62,893 nucleotides of DNA from Halomonas sp. SpR1 (GCF_031010175.1 NZ_JAUAMB010000030.1:1-62893); one strand, 5' to 3'; counted from the first letter of the stretch, positions 44,947 to 54,307 are shown. Made by a program: numbers and translations. The notes: a model not told the origin generated them from the sequence alone.

Positions 44947-46395
44947 ATGGATATCAATCTGTTAATTGGCAGTGAGCGCTGTGCCGCTCATCAAGACGCG
45001 ACCTTTACGCGATACAACCCGCTTACCGGTGATGTCGTTACCCAGGCAGCGGCGGCATCTGCTGCCGATGCGGCTCGGGCAGTCGAGGCAGCGGCAAAGG
45101 CGTTTCCCGTTTGGTCTGCAACCGGCCCCGGCGAAAAACGCGCCAAGCTGCTCAAGGCAGCAGAGGTCATGGAAGCGCGGCAAGCCGACTTTATCGAACG
45201 CATGGTAGATGAAACCGGCGCTACGCCAGGCTGGGCAGGCTTTAACGTCATGGTCGCCGCCAGCATCCTGCGCGAAGCGGCGTCGCTGACCACCCAGGTA
45301 GGTGGCGAGGTAATTCCCTCTAATGTGCCCGGCAGCTTGGCGATGGGTGTGCGGGTTCCCTGTGGCGTAGTGGTGGGGATTGCTCCCTGGAACGCGCCGA
45401 TTATTCTGGGTACCCGTGCCATCGCGACACCGCTGGCGTGTGGCAATACGGTGATTCTCAAGGCCTCTGAACAGTGCCCTGCGACGCACCATTTGATTGG
45501 TGAAGTGCTGATTGAAGCTGGCCTGGGCGATGGCATCGTGAACGTGGTGACCAATGCGCCGGTGCAGGCTGCAGAGGTGGTTGAGGCACTGATTGAGCAT
45601 CAAGCCGTACGGCGCATCAATTTCACCGGCTCTACCCAGGTGGGGCGCATTATTGCCGAGAAAGCGGCGCGTCATCTTAAGCCGGTCTTGCTGGAGCTGG
45701 GCGGCAAGGCGCCATTCGTGGTGCTTGAAGATGCGGACCTGGACGCCGCCGTAGAGGCCGCCGCCTTTGGCGCCTTCTTCAACCAGGGCCAGATCTGTAT
45801 GTCCACCGAGCGACTGATCGTAGTGGATGCGGTCGCCGACGCCTTCGTCGAAAAGCTGGCCCGCAAGGCGCAAACGCTGCGCGCGGGTGATCCCCGCGGC
45901 GAAGGCAATGCGCTGGGCACGCTGATCAATCGCGAATCGGGCGAGAAGCTTAACGCCCTGCTTGACGACGCCCAGCAGCATGGCGCTCGCCTAGCCTGTG
46001 GCGGCAAGGCCGAAGGCGTCATTATGCAGCCCACCGTGGTGGATGGGGTTACCAAGGCGGTGCGTCTGTATAGCGAAGAGTCGTTCGGCCCGGTAGTCGC
46101 AATGATGCGCGTTAAGGATGAAGAAGAAGCCCTGCGCGTGGCGAATGATAGCGAATATGGCCTTTCGGCCGCCGTATTCAGCCGTGACACCGCCCGAGCG
46201 ATGCAGTTTGCCCAGCGCATTGAGTCGGGTATATGCCATATCAACGCCCCCACCGTGCACGACGAGCCACAGATGCCGTTTGGCGGCGTTAAATCGAGCG
46301 GCTATGGACGCTTTGGCGGTAAGGCCGGGATAGAGGAGTTCACCGATCTGCGCTGGATGACCATGCAGCTTGGCCCGCGCCATTACCCCATTTAG
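44947..46395 (+). CDS. vdh: Vanillin/benzaldehyde dehydrogenase (copy 1)
   Basis: A 482-residue NAD(P)-dependent aldehyde dehydrogenase, oxidising vanillin to vanillate. The catalytic Glu is in LLELGGKAPF (about residue 250) and the nucleophilic Cys in NQGQICMSTER (about 283). Placement directly after ech fixes the role. From about residue 56 to the end it is almost identical to the gene at 52856-54307, whereas the first 55 residues differ strongly. Confidence 0.93.
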   Translation: MDINLLIGSERCAAHQDATFTRYNPLTGDVVTQAAAASAADAARAVEAAAKAFPVWSATGPGEKRAKLLKAAEVMEARQADFIERMVDETGATPGWAGFNVMVAASILREAASLTTQVGGEVIPSNVPGSLAMGVRVPCGVVVGIAPWNAPIILGTRAIATPLACGNTVILKASEQCPATHHLIGEVLIEAGLGDGIVNVVTNAPVQAAEVVEALIEHQAVRRINFTGSTQVGRIIAEKAARHLKPVLLELGGKAPFVVLEDADLDAAVEAAAFGAFFNQGQICMSTERLIVVDAVADAFVEKLARKAQTLRAGDPRGEGNALGTLINRESGEKLNALLDDAQQHGARLACGGKAEGVIMQPTVVDGVTKAVRLYSEESFGPVVAMMRVKDEEEALRVANDSEYGLSAAVFSRDTARAMQFAQRIESGICHINAPTVHDEPQMPFGGVKSSGYGRFGGKAGIEEFTDLRWMTMQLGPRHYPI

Positions 46396-46447
46396 ATAAG
46401 CGCGCGACATCATTTCTTTTAATAAGGCTATAAAGGAGTTCATTACA

Positions 46448-47494
46448 ATGACAATAAAACCGACACTCGCCAGCCTCGTATTGTTAAGCGGCTTGTTGCT
46501 CAGTGCTAATGGCTATGCCCAAGATACGGTGACCCTGCGTTTGCACCACTTTGCTGCCCCGGCCACGCCAGTGCAGACCGAGTATCTGGAGCCTTGGGCT
46601 AAGCGACTCGAAGAGCAGTCCGAGGGAGCCATCAAGGTGGAAATATTCCCTGCCATGCAGCTGGGGGGCTCAGCGCCATCGCTCTATGATCAAGCCAAAG
46701 ATGGGGTGGTGGATATCAGTTGGACACTGCTCAGCTATACGCCTAATCGCTTCCCGGAGTCCGAGGCATTCGATCAACCCTTCCTGCCCACAACGGGGGA
46801 AGCCACCAGCATGGCTGCCCATGAGTTTGCGACAACGCATATGCAGGACGCCTTTGAGGGCGTTTACCCCATCGCCGTATTCGCGCATACGCCGGGTAAA
46901 ATCCATACCAGAGATACGTCTGTTGAGAGTGCTGACGATCTGAAAGGATTAGCCATGCGTGCGCCCTCAAAAACCATGAATCGCTACCTTGGCCTGCTTG
47001 GTGCTCAAGCGGTGGGTATGCCGATGCCGCAAATTCCAGAAGCGATTTCCCGTGGGGTGATCAATGGCCTGACGCTGCCCTTCGAGAGTGCGGCGGCATT
47101 GGGTGTGCTGGATATCGCCCAGAACCACACCTTTTTCGAGGGTGAGCAGGGTTTATATACGGCGATGATGGTGCTGGGCTTAAACCAAGCCAGCTATGAC
47201 GCACTCTCGCCGGAACTGAAACAGGTGATTGACGACAATGCCGGGCTTCAAGAAGCGCAGCGTATCGGTCAGGTCATGGATCAAGCGGAAGAGAAGGCGA
47301 TTGAAGCCATTGAAGCGAGTGGCGAAGGAGAAATGTTCTATATCGCCCAGGATTCACTGCAACCCTGGCAGGCAGCTGCCGAGACGGCTACGGCTCAGTG
47401 GATAGCCGACATGGAGAGCCGGGGCTTTGATGGCCAGCTGCTTTATGATGAGGCGACTCGATTGGTAGAGAAGTATACCGAGCAGACAAAGTAG
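46448..47494 (+). CDS. dctP: TRAP solute-binding protein DctP (ferulate operon, second)
   Basis: A 348-residue exported protein with signal peptide up to about ANGYAQ, then TVTLRLHHFAAPATPVQTEY. Paralogue of the DctP at 42907, and with no permease genes of its own on the right, so it likely shares the operon's dctQM. Its last 17 codons have a decayed in-frame counterpart after the second vdh (54355-54408). A strong terminator follows. Confidence 0.88.
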   Translation: MTIKPTLASLVLLSGLLLSANGYAQDTVTLRLHHFAAPATPVQTEYLEPWAKRLEEQSEGAIKVEIFPAMQLGGSAPSLYDQAKDGVVDISWTLLSYTPNRFPESEAFDQPFLPTTGEATSMAAHEFATTHMQDAFEGVYPIAVFAHTPGKIHTRDTSVESADDLKGLAMRAPSKTMNRYLGLLGAQAVGMPMPQIPEAISRGVINGLTLPFESAAALGVLDIAQNHTFFEGEQGLYTAMMVLGLNQASYDALSPELKQVIDDNAGLQEAQRIGQVMDQAEEKAIEAIEASGEGEMFYIAQDSLQPWQAAAETATAQWIADMESRGFDGQLLYDEATRLVEKYTEQTK

Positions 47495-47648
47495 ATCTTA
47501 TCCCGGCCTGCACTATCCAATTTGCCAAAGCATAGCGGGGGCTCAGCCTCACAGCGGATAACTATCTGATTTAGTTAATGCAATAGTAAGGTAACTTGGG
47601 GGGAGTATAGGTCGACAAGGTCATACTATGCTTACCAATAGCAAAAAA

Positions 47649-47677
47649 CCGCCTTCCGGCTTACCGCTAGAAGGCGG
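47649..47677. terminator. Terminator between dctP and the KPR-family gene
   Basis: Perfect 8-bp stem CCGCCTTC/GAAGGCGG with A6 before and CTTTA after; it can serve both convergent transcripts. Confidence 0.8.
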
Positions 47678-47770
47678 CTTTACTTCTATACTTAAGCCGC
47701 ACTCACCAAGAATTTTATCTTTTATCAGTACAGAAAAGCCTTAATTATACAAATCAACTGGTGTCGTGAT

Positions 47771-48706
47771 TTATAAGTGCCAGTCAATATGCCTGACAAG
47801 CCCTAGAATAGTGCGGGTAACAGGCACTGGGATGTTGTGTTCTTCCGCACGACGTACCGCAGCACCACAAATGGCTTCAATTTCGGTAGGCCTTTCTGCA
47901 AGCACGTCCTGGAGCATCGAGGGTTTATGAGAAGTGTGTTGTTCCAATGCTTCGCTCACGGTTTTCTCTATACGCTCGCCCTGAACAGCAAACCCGCAGG
48001 CATGCGCGGTAGCACAAAGCTCTCCGATAATTTGAAATGCTAGCTCTCTAGTATCCGCATGAGCGCCTATTTGGCCTACGGTTGATCTGGTGACTGCGCA
48101 AAGGCCATTTAAAGCCGCGTTAAATATCACTTTTTCCCAGATTGCCACCTCTACCTGTGGATCAATAATCGCTTTTATATCACCACGTGCGAAGAGTTCA
48201 GGCATATAATCAAGTAGGGGTGGTGCAGTCGAGGCGGAGGCTAGCCTGACAATTCCTTCGCCATGAGATTCCACACACCCCGGCCCCTTCATGTCAGCAG
48301 GATAAGTGGTAATACCCACCATAATATTCTTGTGATCTACGAACTCCATAAGAGAAAGTTTGTTATCGAGTCCATTTTGTAGGCTTAAGAGGACAGTATT
48401 AGCGTCTATTGCTGAACGTATTGCTGCTATTGCCGACGTGGTGTGCATTGTTTTAGTGAAAACTATAATAAGGTCATAAGTTTTACTCACTTCCCAAGGA
48501 AAAAGCACCGGGATAGGGATGTACCGCTCACCTTTATCTGTCTTGAGCTTGAGACCATTCTGGCGCAAAGCATCAACATGCTCCGCATTAACGTCAATCA
48601 GAGTAACGTCCGCGCCGCCTTCGGAAAGGCTCCCTCCTATTAGTCCACCCATTGCTCCTGCACCAAGGATAGCGATACTAGGTTTTTGCCTGGTTTGATT
48701 ATTCAC
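47771..48706 (-). CDS. Ketopantoate-reductase-family dehydrogenase, candidate D-mandelate dehydrogenase
   Basis: A 311-residue NAD(P)-dependent enzyme of the KPR/PanE (ApbA) family: ILGAGAMGGLIGGSLSEGGA cofactor motif (20 residues), catalytic Lys in WEKVIFNAALNGLCAVT, and the conserved Glu in RPTEIEAICGAAV. True PanE makes pantoate, but D-mandelate dehydrogenases of Enterococcus belong to this family, and the neighbours here are benzoylformate decarboxylase and an aryl aldehyde dehydrogenase. I infer an aryl-2-hydroxyacid dehydrogenase. The start is GTG, after AAGAGGATAAAATA. Confidence 0.75.
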   Translation of the reverse strand: MNNQTRQKPSIAILGAGAMGGLIGGSLSEGGADVTLIDVNAEHVDALRQNGLKLKTDKGERYIPIPVLFPWEVSKTYDLIIVFTKTMHTTSAIAAIRSAIDANTVLLSLQNGLDNKLSLMEFVDHKNIMVGITTYPADMKGPGCVESHGEGIVRLASASTAPPLLDYMPELFARGDIKAIIDPQVEVAIWEKVIFNAALNGLCAVTRSTVGQIGAHADTRELAFQIIGELCATAHACGFAVQGERIEKTVSEALEQHTSHKPSMLQDVLAERPTEIEAICGAAVRRAEEHNIPVPVTRTILGLVRHIDWHL

Positions 48707-48718
48707 TATTTTATCCTC

Positions 48719-48841
48719 TTAAAAATTCTGCTCTTGAAAATCGATACCGTTTAATTTGGCTGAGTTTTTTAAAAGGTGATCGAACATATTAGGTGGTGAA
48801 AACCGTGCTAATATTTCCCCAAATGCACGTTTCTGATTCAT
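48719..48841 (-). CDS. Possible 40-residue small ORF upstream of the KPR-family gene
   Basis: An uninterrupted ATG-to-TAA frame (begins MNQKRAFGEILARFSPP, ends LNGIDFQEQNF) ends 12 bp before the GTG start. It has no clear ribosome site. Composition is protein-like, so it could be a small protein, a leader peptide or the end of a lost gene. I do not recognise a family. Confidence 0.35.
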   Translation of the reverse strand: MNQKRAFGEILARFSPPNMFDHLLKNSAKLNGIDFQEQNF

Positions 48842-49124
48842 TACTTATACTGGATTGCTTTCCCATAAATCAAATAAATAAATTATAGATTGTTCATAAA
48901 TAATATCTATATTAATTGCTCATCATCATCTATGGGCCATGCCACAAAGCTAAGCTATAAAATGCGCAAAAATTAATATATCAATGATGATGTGTTGAAG
49001 TTGTTGATTATAAGAGAGAAATTTCTCTATGCGAGATGGTCGGGCAGCGGTGCCACTTACAGCTGAATGTTCGAGAGTTGGCTTTATTTCCACACGATTT
49101 ATATCAAACTAGCCTGCTAAAAAA
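48842..49124. other. AT-rich gap with an inverted repeat
   Basis: Apart from the small ORF, the 418 bp between the KPR-family gene and lysR hold no gene. TATAGAT (48884) and ATCTATA (48905) form an inverted repeat; TATAGAT recurs in the lysR/mdlC promoter (50027). Confidence 0.4.
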
Positions 49125-50024
49125 TCAATTTCCTGCGGTAATAGCGTTAATGATGCTTTTACAAAACCAACGTTGAGCGGGCGAACGCGAAGTGTGTGCC
49201 TGCCAGTAAAGTGTTACATCGAATGGAGGCACTTCGAATGGTAATTCAAGTGCTTTTAGTGGTGCTTCATTCACAAAGGCAGAAGCAATTTGCTGAGGCA
49301 AAATTACCACCAAATCGCTCTTTTGCAGGACTCTCGGTAAAATAGAGAAATGGGGCACCACGAGGCTAACCTTGCGCTTCAACCCTAGCCTTGCCAGCAC
49401 ATCTTCAGCCAGGCCATGCCCTGACGAAGCAGCAACCACAGCATGCTTAGCATCCATAAATTGCTCCAAGCTGAGGTGGTCATCAATACTTGGATGATGA
49501 CGATTCAACAGGCAAACGTATCGCTCCTTGAGAATGATTTGGCGCTCCACGCCAGAGGCAGTAATAGGCCTGCTACAGATGACCGCATTAACCTTCCCTG
49601 CTGCCAACCACTCTTCGACCTTATCGATTTCCAGAGCAATGACTTCAAGCTCAACATTTGGCGCTTCGGTATGCATATGAGAGAGAATGCGTGGCAATAG
49701 TGCCAGCTCGCCGAGGTCAGTAAGGGCTAGTCGAAATCGTCTGTGTGAAGAGCGCGGGACAAAATCGCGATTTTCCTCCAGCGTACTGTCGATCTGGGCT
49801 AGCGAGTCGCGCAGCGTTGGGTAGAGCTGAATCGCTGTGAAGGTCGGCTCCATGCCGTCGCGAGAACGTACGAAAAGGCGGTCGTCAAACAGGTCGCGCA
49901 ATCTCGATAGCGCGTAGCTCACTGACGGCTGAGTGACGTTCAAACGATCCGCTGCCACCGTTACGCTACGGGCATCAAAGAGAGTGACAAATACCCGGAC
50001 TAGATTAAGATCAATAGCGGACAT
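49125..50024 (-). CDS. LysR-family transcriptional regulator
   Basis: A 299-residue LysR regulator: HTH at about residues 4-63 (LVRVFVTLFDARSVTVAADRLNVTQPSVSYALSRLRDLFDDRLFVRS) shown here by NVTQPSVSYALSRLRDLF, then a periplasmic-binding-like effector domain. Divergent from mdlC with a 99-bp AT-rich interval, the standard layout for an activator of the mdlC-dctP-vdh operon. It is also upstream of the KPR-family gene on the same strand. Confidence 0.9.
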   Translation of the reverse strand: MSAIDLNLVRVFVTLFDARSVTVAADRLNVTQPSVSYALSRLRDLFDDRLFVRSRDGMEPTFTAIQLYPTLRDSLAQIDSTLEENRDFVPRSSHRRFRLALTDLGELALLPRILSHMHTEAPNVELEVIALEIDKVEEWLAAGKVNAVICSRPITASGVERQIILKERYVCLLNRHHPSIDDHLSLEQFMDAKHAVVAASSGHGLAEDVLARLGLKRKVSLVVPHFSILPRVLQKSDLVVILPQQIASAFVNEAPLKALELPFEVPPFDVTLYWQAHTSRSPAQRWFCKSIINAITAGN

Positions 50025-50123
50025 ATTATAGATACCATTTATATTTTATAGAGCATATATTTATTTGATAGATGTTTAAAGGCCAATTAGTGTGAAACAA
50101 ACGTCTTCACACTAGAGCCAAGC

Positions 50124-51710
50124 ATGCCAACCGTACACTCTATTACTTACCAGCTTCTCCGCCGACAGGGACTCAACACTGTTTTCGGTAACCCCGGCTC
50201 CAATGAACTGCCGTTCCTCAAGCGCTTTCCTGAAGATTTCCGTTATGTCCTTGGCCTTCATGAAGGTGTAGTCGTTGGCATGGCTGACGGTTACTCCCTG
50301 GCCACCGGCCAGCCGGTGCTGGTCAACTTACATGCAGCCGCGGGTACCGGCAATGCGATGGGAGCACTGACCAATGCTTGGTACTCTCATTCACCGCTGG
50401 TCATTACGGCAGGCCAACAGGCGCGTTCGTTAATCGGTGTTGAGGCGATGCTGGCTAATGTTGATGCATCGTCACTACCACGCCCATTGGTTAAGTGGAG
50501 TTACGAGCCGGCCTGTGCAGAGGATGTGCCGCGTACGTTGAGCCAGGCGATTCATATGGCTAATCTACCAGCCCGTGGACCGGTCTATGTCTCGATTCCT
50601 TATGACGACTGGGATCATGAACTGGAAGGTGACGCAGCCCAAGTCGTTGAGCGCGACGTTAGCCATGCCGGTTTACCTTCAGCCGCCCAACTGGAAGCTT
50701 TGGCTGAAAATCTCAATCAAGCTCACAGCCCTGTGTTGGTATTAGGGCCTGAGGTTGATGCTGTGCGTGCCAATTCACTGGCCGTGGAACTGAGCGAACG
50801 ACTCTGTATGCCGGTGTGGGTGGCACCGTCTGCTTCGCGCTGCCCGTTTCCGACACGCCATGCCTGTTTCCGCGGAGTGTTACCAGCGGCCATTTCGGGA
50901 ATTTCGGATAAGCTGGATGGTCATGATTTGATACTGGTGATCGGTGCCCCGGTGTTTCGCTATCACCAATATTCGCCGGGCCGTTACTTACCCCAAGGCG
51001 CGAAACTGTTGCACTTGACCGGCGACGTGCAGGAGGCCGCACGCGCCCCGGTGGGCGATGCTCTGGTTGGCGACATTCATGCCACTCTTGAGGCTCTGCT
51101 GCCACTATTGGCACAAAGTGACCGTGTTCTGCCCAACCCCCTTCCTTTGCCACCACCTCAGGCGGTTTCCTCTGGACGTCTAGCCCCGGAGAGTGTCTTT
51201 GACTCCCTTAATGCCCTAGCGCCAGAGGATGCGATCTACGTTAAAGAGTCGACGTCGACAGTGACTGCTTTCTGGCAACGCGTTGAAATGCGCCACCCTG
51301 GAAGCTACTTCTTCCCGGCGGCAGGGGGGCTCGGGTTTGGCTTGCCTGCTGCAGTGGGCGTGCAACTAGCTCAACCCGATCGGCAGGTGATTGCAGTCAT
51401 TGGTGACGGTTCAGCGAACTATGCTATCAGCGCTTTGTGGAGCGCCGCTCAGTACAACGTTCCGGTGGTATTTATCATTCTCAAGAACGACACCTATGGA
51501 GCGCTACGCTGGTTCTCGCGGCTGCTGGATGCAGAAGACGCTCCAGGGCTCGACGTGCCAGGGCTGGATTTTTGTGAATTGGCTCAGGGGTACGGTGTTG
51601 AGGCGGTTCGTACTGAGACGCTTGAGTCCTTCGAGGACGCGCTACGCCGGGCGCTGGATGCTTCCCGCCCGATATTACTGGAGGTGCCGACAACAACGAT
51701 AGAACCTTGA
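50124..51710 (+). CDS. mdlC: Benzoylformate decarboxylase
   Basis: A 528-residue thiamin-diphosphate enzyme, the same length as P. putida MdlC. Its active-site residues are present at the same positions: Ser26 (NPGSNELPF), Glu47 (LHEGVV) and His70 (NLHAAAGTGNAMG), with the late His in VFRYHQYSPG; the ThDP motif is GDGSANYAISALW. It decarboxylates (substituted) benzoylformate to a benzaldehyde. First gene of mdlC-dctP-vdh, so a vanillin-type product is plausible. No MdlA/MdlB of the classical mandelate pathway is present. Confidence 0.93.
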   Translation: MPTVHSITYQLLRRQGLNTVFGNPGSNELPFLKRFPEDFRYVLGLHEGVVVGMADGYSLATGQPVLVNLHAAAGTGNAMGALTNAWYSHSPLVITAGQQARSLIGVEAMLANVDASSLPRPLVKWSYEPACAEDVPRTLSQAIHMANLPARGPVYVSIPYDDWDHELEGDAAQVVERDVSHAGLPSAAQLEALAENLNQAHSPVLVLGPEVDAVRANSLAVELSERLCMPVWVAPSASRCPFPTRHACFRGVLPAAISGISDKLDGHDLILVIGAPVFRYHQYSPGRYLPQGAKLLHLTGDVQEAARAPVGDALVGDIHATLEALLPLLAQSDRVLPNPLPLPPPQAVSSGRLAPESVFDSLNALAPEDAIYVKESTSTVTAFWQRVEMRHPGSYFFPAAGGLGFGLPAAVGVQLAQPDRQVIAVIGDGSANYAISALWSAAQYNVPVVFIILKNDTYGALRWFSRLLDAEDAPGLDVPGLDFCELAQGYGVEAVRTETLESFEDALRRALDASRPILLEVPTTTIEP

Positions 51711-51784
51711 TACGAAGCTACACCCAGAGGGCGTGGTGATCACGCCAAATAATGAAGGCAATAACAATGACAGAGAGAACCCTC

Positions 51785-52804
51785 ATGAAAAAAACAATAT
51801 CGCCACTGTTACTCAGCCTATCAACTGTAGGTCTTTGTGCTTCGGTTAATGCTGATACAACACTACGCATGTCTCACCTGTGGCCTGCTGGCTCGACGGT
51901 TAACAAGGAAGTTTATCAAGCCTGGGCACAAAAAGTAGAGCAGGAGTCTGACGGCCAGTTAAAAGTAGAAATCTATCCTTCCCAGACTTTGAGCAAGGCT
52001 GACCAAGCTTACGAATCGGCGGTTAATGGCGTGGCTGACATTGCCATCGCTGTACAAGGCTATACCTCCGGTCGCTTCCCTCTCTCCGAGATCGTGCAAC
52101 TTCCTGGCGTATCCACTAGCGCATCGCAAGGGGCCTGTATTTTACAAACGCTCTATGATGAAGGTGACATAGCGGAGGAGTATGAAGATGCCCATACGCT
52201 ATTTTTATTCACCACCGGGCCAGCCTATTTACATACACAAGATTCCGAAATTAAAACGCCTGCTGATTTAGAAGGTCTTAGGATGCGGCACCCCAGCGAG
52301 GTAGCAGGAGAAATGCTCACAAGTATGGGCGCGCACCCAGTGGGTATTCCTGCACCAGATATTTATACGTCACTGCAGCGTGGCGTGATAGATGGATTAA
52401 GTTTCCCCTGGGAAGCCATGACGGTGTTTCGTATCAATGAGTTAGTGAATCATCACTTGGAGTTGCCATATTATACAGGCACGTTCGTAGCCACTATGAA
52501 TAAAGCCTCTTATGATCGCCTCTCTCCCGAACTAAAAGCAGTGATTGATAATAATAGTGGTATGGCATGGGCTAGTAAGGCCGGTCAAGTATTTGATGGT
52601 ATTGATAAAACTGGGCGTGAAGAGGCTATGGCTCAAGGTGATACCATCTATGCAGTGGAAGATCCACTCAATGACCCCGCCTGGGCTCCCCCTCTTAAGC
52701 AAGGCACTGAGAACTACCTTGAGCGTCTTGAGCAAAGGGGCTTGGATAGCGCTCGTTCTGTCTACGAGAAAGCTCTGACGTTACGCGATCAGTGTGAAAA
52801 ATAA
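51785..52804 (+). CDS. dctP: Orphan TRAP solute-binding protein DctP (mdlC operon)
   Basis: A 339-residue exported protein; signal peptide MKKTISPLLLSLSTVGLCASVNA, then DTTLRMSHLWPAGSTVN. It belongs to the same subgroup as the DctP at 32255 and 54753 (YTSGRFPL, QGACILQTLYDEG, FTTGPA, QRGVIDGLSFPWE, C-terminal Cys). No dctQM is adjacent; the nearest is 3 kb downstream, at 55791-57597. The start is ambiguous: 51767, with AAGG upstream, would add six residues. Probably binds aryl-glyoxylate or mandelate. Confidence 0.85.
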   Translation: MKKTISPLLLSLSTVGLCASVNADTTLRMSHLWPAGSTVNKEVYQAWAQKVEQESDGQLKVEIYPSQTLSKADQAYESAVNGVADIAIAVQGYTSGRFPLSEIVQLPGVSTSASQGACILQTLYDEGDIAEEYEDAHTLFLFTTGPAYLHTQDSEIKTPADLEGLRMRHPSEVAGEMLTSMGAHPVGIPAPDIYTSLQRGVIDGLSFPWEAMTVFRINELVNHHLELPYYTGTFVATMNKASYDRLSPELKAVIDNNSGMAWASKAGQVFDGIDKTGREEAMAQGDTIYAVEDPLNDPAWAPPLKQGTENYLERLEQRGLDSARSVYEKALTLRDQCEK

Positions 52805-52855
52805 GTATTGGCGCAACGGTAGTCAGCCTTACCATTTACATTATAGGAATACGCC

Positions 52856-54307
52856 ATGAACACTCTCGATCTGCTTATAGGCGGCCATCCACGCTCAGCT
52901 CTTGAGTCCGCCACCTTCGAGCACACCAACCCGCTGAGCGGAGAAACTATCACCTGTACAGCGGCCGCAACTGCTAGCGATGCTCGGGCCGCCGCCGAGG
53001 CTGCAGCCCGTGCCTTTCCGGCTTGGTCTGCAACTGGCCCCGGCGAAAAACGCGCCAAGCTGCTCAAAGCGGCAGAGGTCATGGAGGCGCGGCAAGCTGA
53101 CTTTATCGAACGCATGGTCGATGAGACCGGCGCTACGCCAAGCTGGGCAGGCTTCAATGTCATGGTCGCCGCCAGCATTCTGCGCGAAGCGGCGTCGCTG
53201 ACCACCCAGGTAGGCGGCGAGGTAATACCCTCTAACGTGCCCGGCAGTTTGGCGATGGGGGTGCGGGTACCCTGCGGCGTGGTGGTGGGGATCGCCCCCT
53301 GGAACGCGCCGATTATTCTGGGCACCCGTGCCATTGCGACACCGCTGGCGTGCGGCAACACGGTGATTCTTAAGGCCTCGGAACAGTGCCCCGCGACGCA
53401 CCACCTGATCGGGGAGGTGCTGATTGAGGCTGGCCTTGGCGATGGCATCGTGAACGTGGTGACCAATGCGCCGCCCCAGGCCGCCGAGGTCGTCGAGGCG
53501 CTGATCGAGCATCAAGCCGTACGGCGTATCAACTTCACCGGCTCTACCCAAGTGGGGCGCATCATTGCCGAAAAAGCGGCGCGTCATCTTAAGCCGGTCT
53601 TGCTGGAGCTGGGCGGCAAGGCGCCATTCGTGGTGCTTGACGATGCCGACCTGGACGCCGCCGTTGAGGCCGCCGCCTTTGGTGCCTTCTTCAACCAGGG
53701 CCAGATCTGTATGTCCACCGAGCGACTGATCGTAGTGGATGCGGTCGCCGACGCCTTCGTCGAAAAACTGGCCCGCAAGGCACAAACGCTACGCGCGGGT
53801 GATCCTAGAGGCGAAGGCAATGCGCTGGGCACGCTGATCAATCGCGAATCGGGCGAGAAGCTTAACACCCTGCTTGACGACGCCCAGCAGCATGGTGCTC
53901 GCCTAGCCTGTGGCGGCAAGGCCGAAGGCGTCATTATGCAGCCCACCGTGGTCGATGGGGTTACCCAGGCGATGCGTCTGTATGGCGAAGAGTCGTTCGG
54001 CCCGGTAGTCGCGATGATGCGCGTCAAGGATGAAGAGGAAGCCCTGCGCGTGGCAAACGATAGCGAATATGGCCTTTCGGCCGCCGTTTTCAGCCGCGAC
54101 ACCGCCCGCGCAATGCAGTTTGCCCAGCGCATTGAGTCGGGTATATGCCATATCAACGCCCCCACCGTGCACGACGAGCCACAAATGCCCTTTGGCGGTG
54201 TTAAATCGAGCGGCTATGGACGCTTTGGCGGTAAGGCAGGGATCGAGGAGTTCACCGACCTGCGCTGGATGACCATGCAGCTGGGGCCGCGCCATTACCC
54301 CATTTAG
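52856..54307 (+). CDS. vdh: Vanillin/benzaldehyde dehydrogenase (copy 2)
   Basis: A 483-residue aldehyde dehydrogenase with LLELGGKAPF and NQGQICMSTER catalytic blocks. From residue 57 to the end it differs from the copy at 44947-46395 at only about eight positions (for example GATPS versus GATPG, VLDDAD versus VLEDAD), but residues 1-56 are diverged, as is the DNA. The junction is sharp and suggests recent duplication or gene conversion. In this operon it should oxidise the aldehyde made by MdlC. Confidence 0.92.
   Translation: MNTLDLLIGGHPRSALESATFEHTNPLSGETITCTAAATASDARAAAEAAARAFPAWSATGPGEKRAKLLKAAEVMEARQADFIERMVDETGATPSWAGFNVMVAASILREAASLTTQVGGEVIPSNVPGSLAMGVRVPCGVVVGIAPWNAPIILGTRAIATPLACGNTVILKASEQCPATHHLIGEVLIEAGLGDGIVNVVTNAPPQAAEVVEALIEHQAVRRINFTGSTQVGRIIAEKAARHLKPVLLELGGKAPFVVLDDADLDAAVEAAAFGAFFNQGQICMSTERLIVVDAVADAFVEKLARKAQTLRAGDPRGEGNALGTLINRESGEKLNTLLDDAQQHGARLACGGKAEGVIMQPTVVDGVTQAMRLYGEESFGPVVAMMRVKDEEEALRVANDSEYGLSAAVFSRDTARAMQFAQRIESGICHINAPTVHDEPQMPFGGVKSSGYGRFGGKAGIEEFTDLRWMTMQLGPRHYPI

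Noticed and set aside
44962..45981. Long open frame (339 codons) antisense to vdh copy 1, and its counterpart at 52895-53785 antisense to copy 2
   Set aside because: Low-complexity, His/Arg/Gly-rich translation without family features; a by-product of the high-GC codon use of the real dehydrogenase genes.
47771..48706. Annotation as the biosynthetic panE
   Set aside because: Family fits, but no pantothenate genes are nearby and the context is aryl-glyoxylate catabolism; biosynthetic PanE cannot be excluded from sequence alone.
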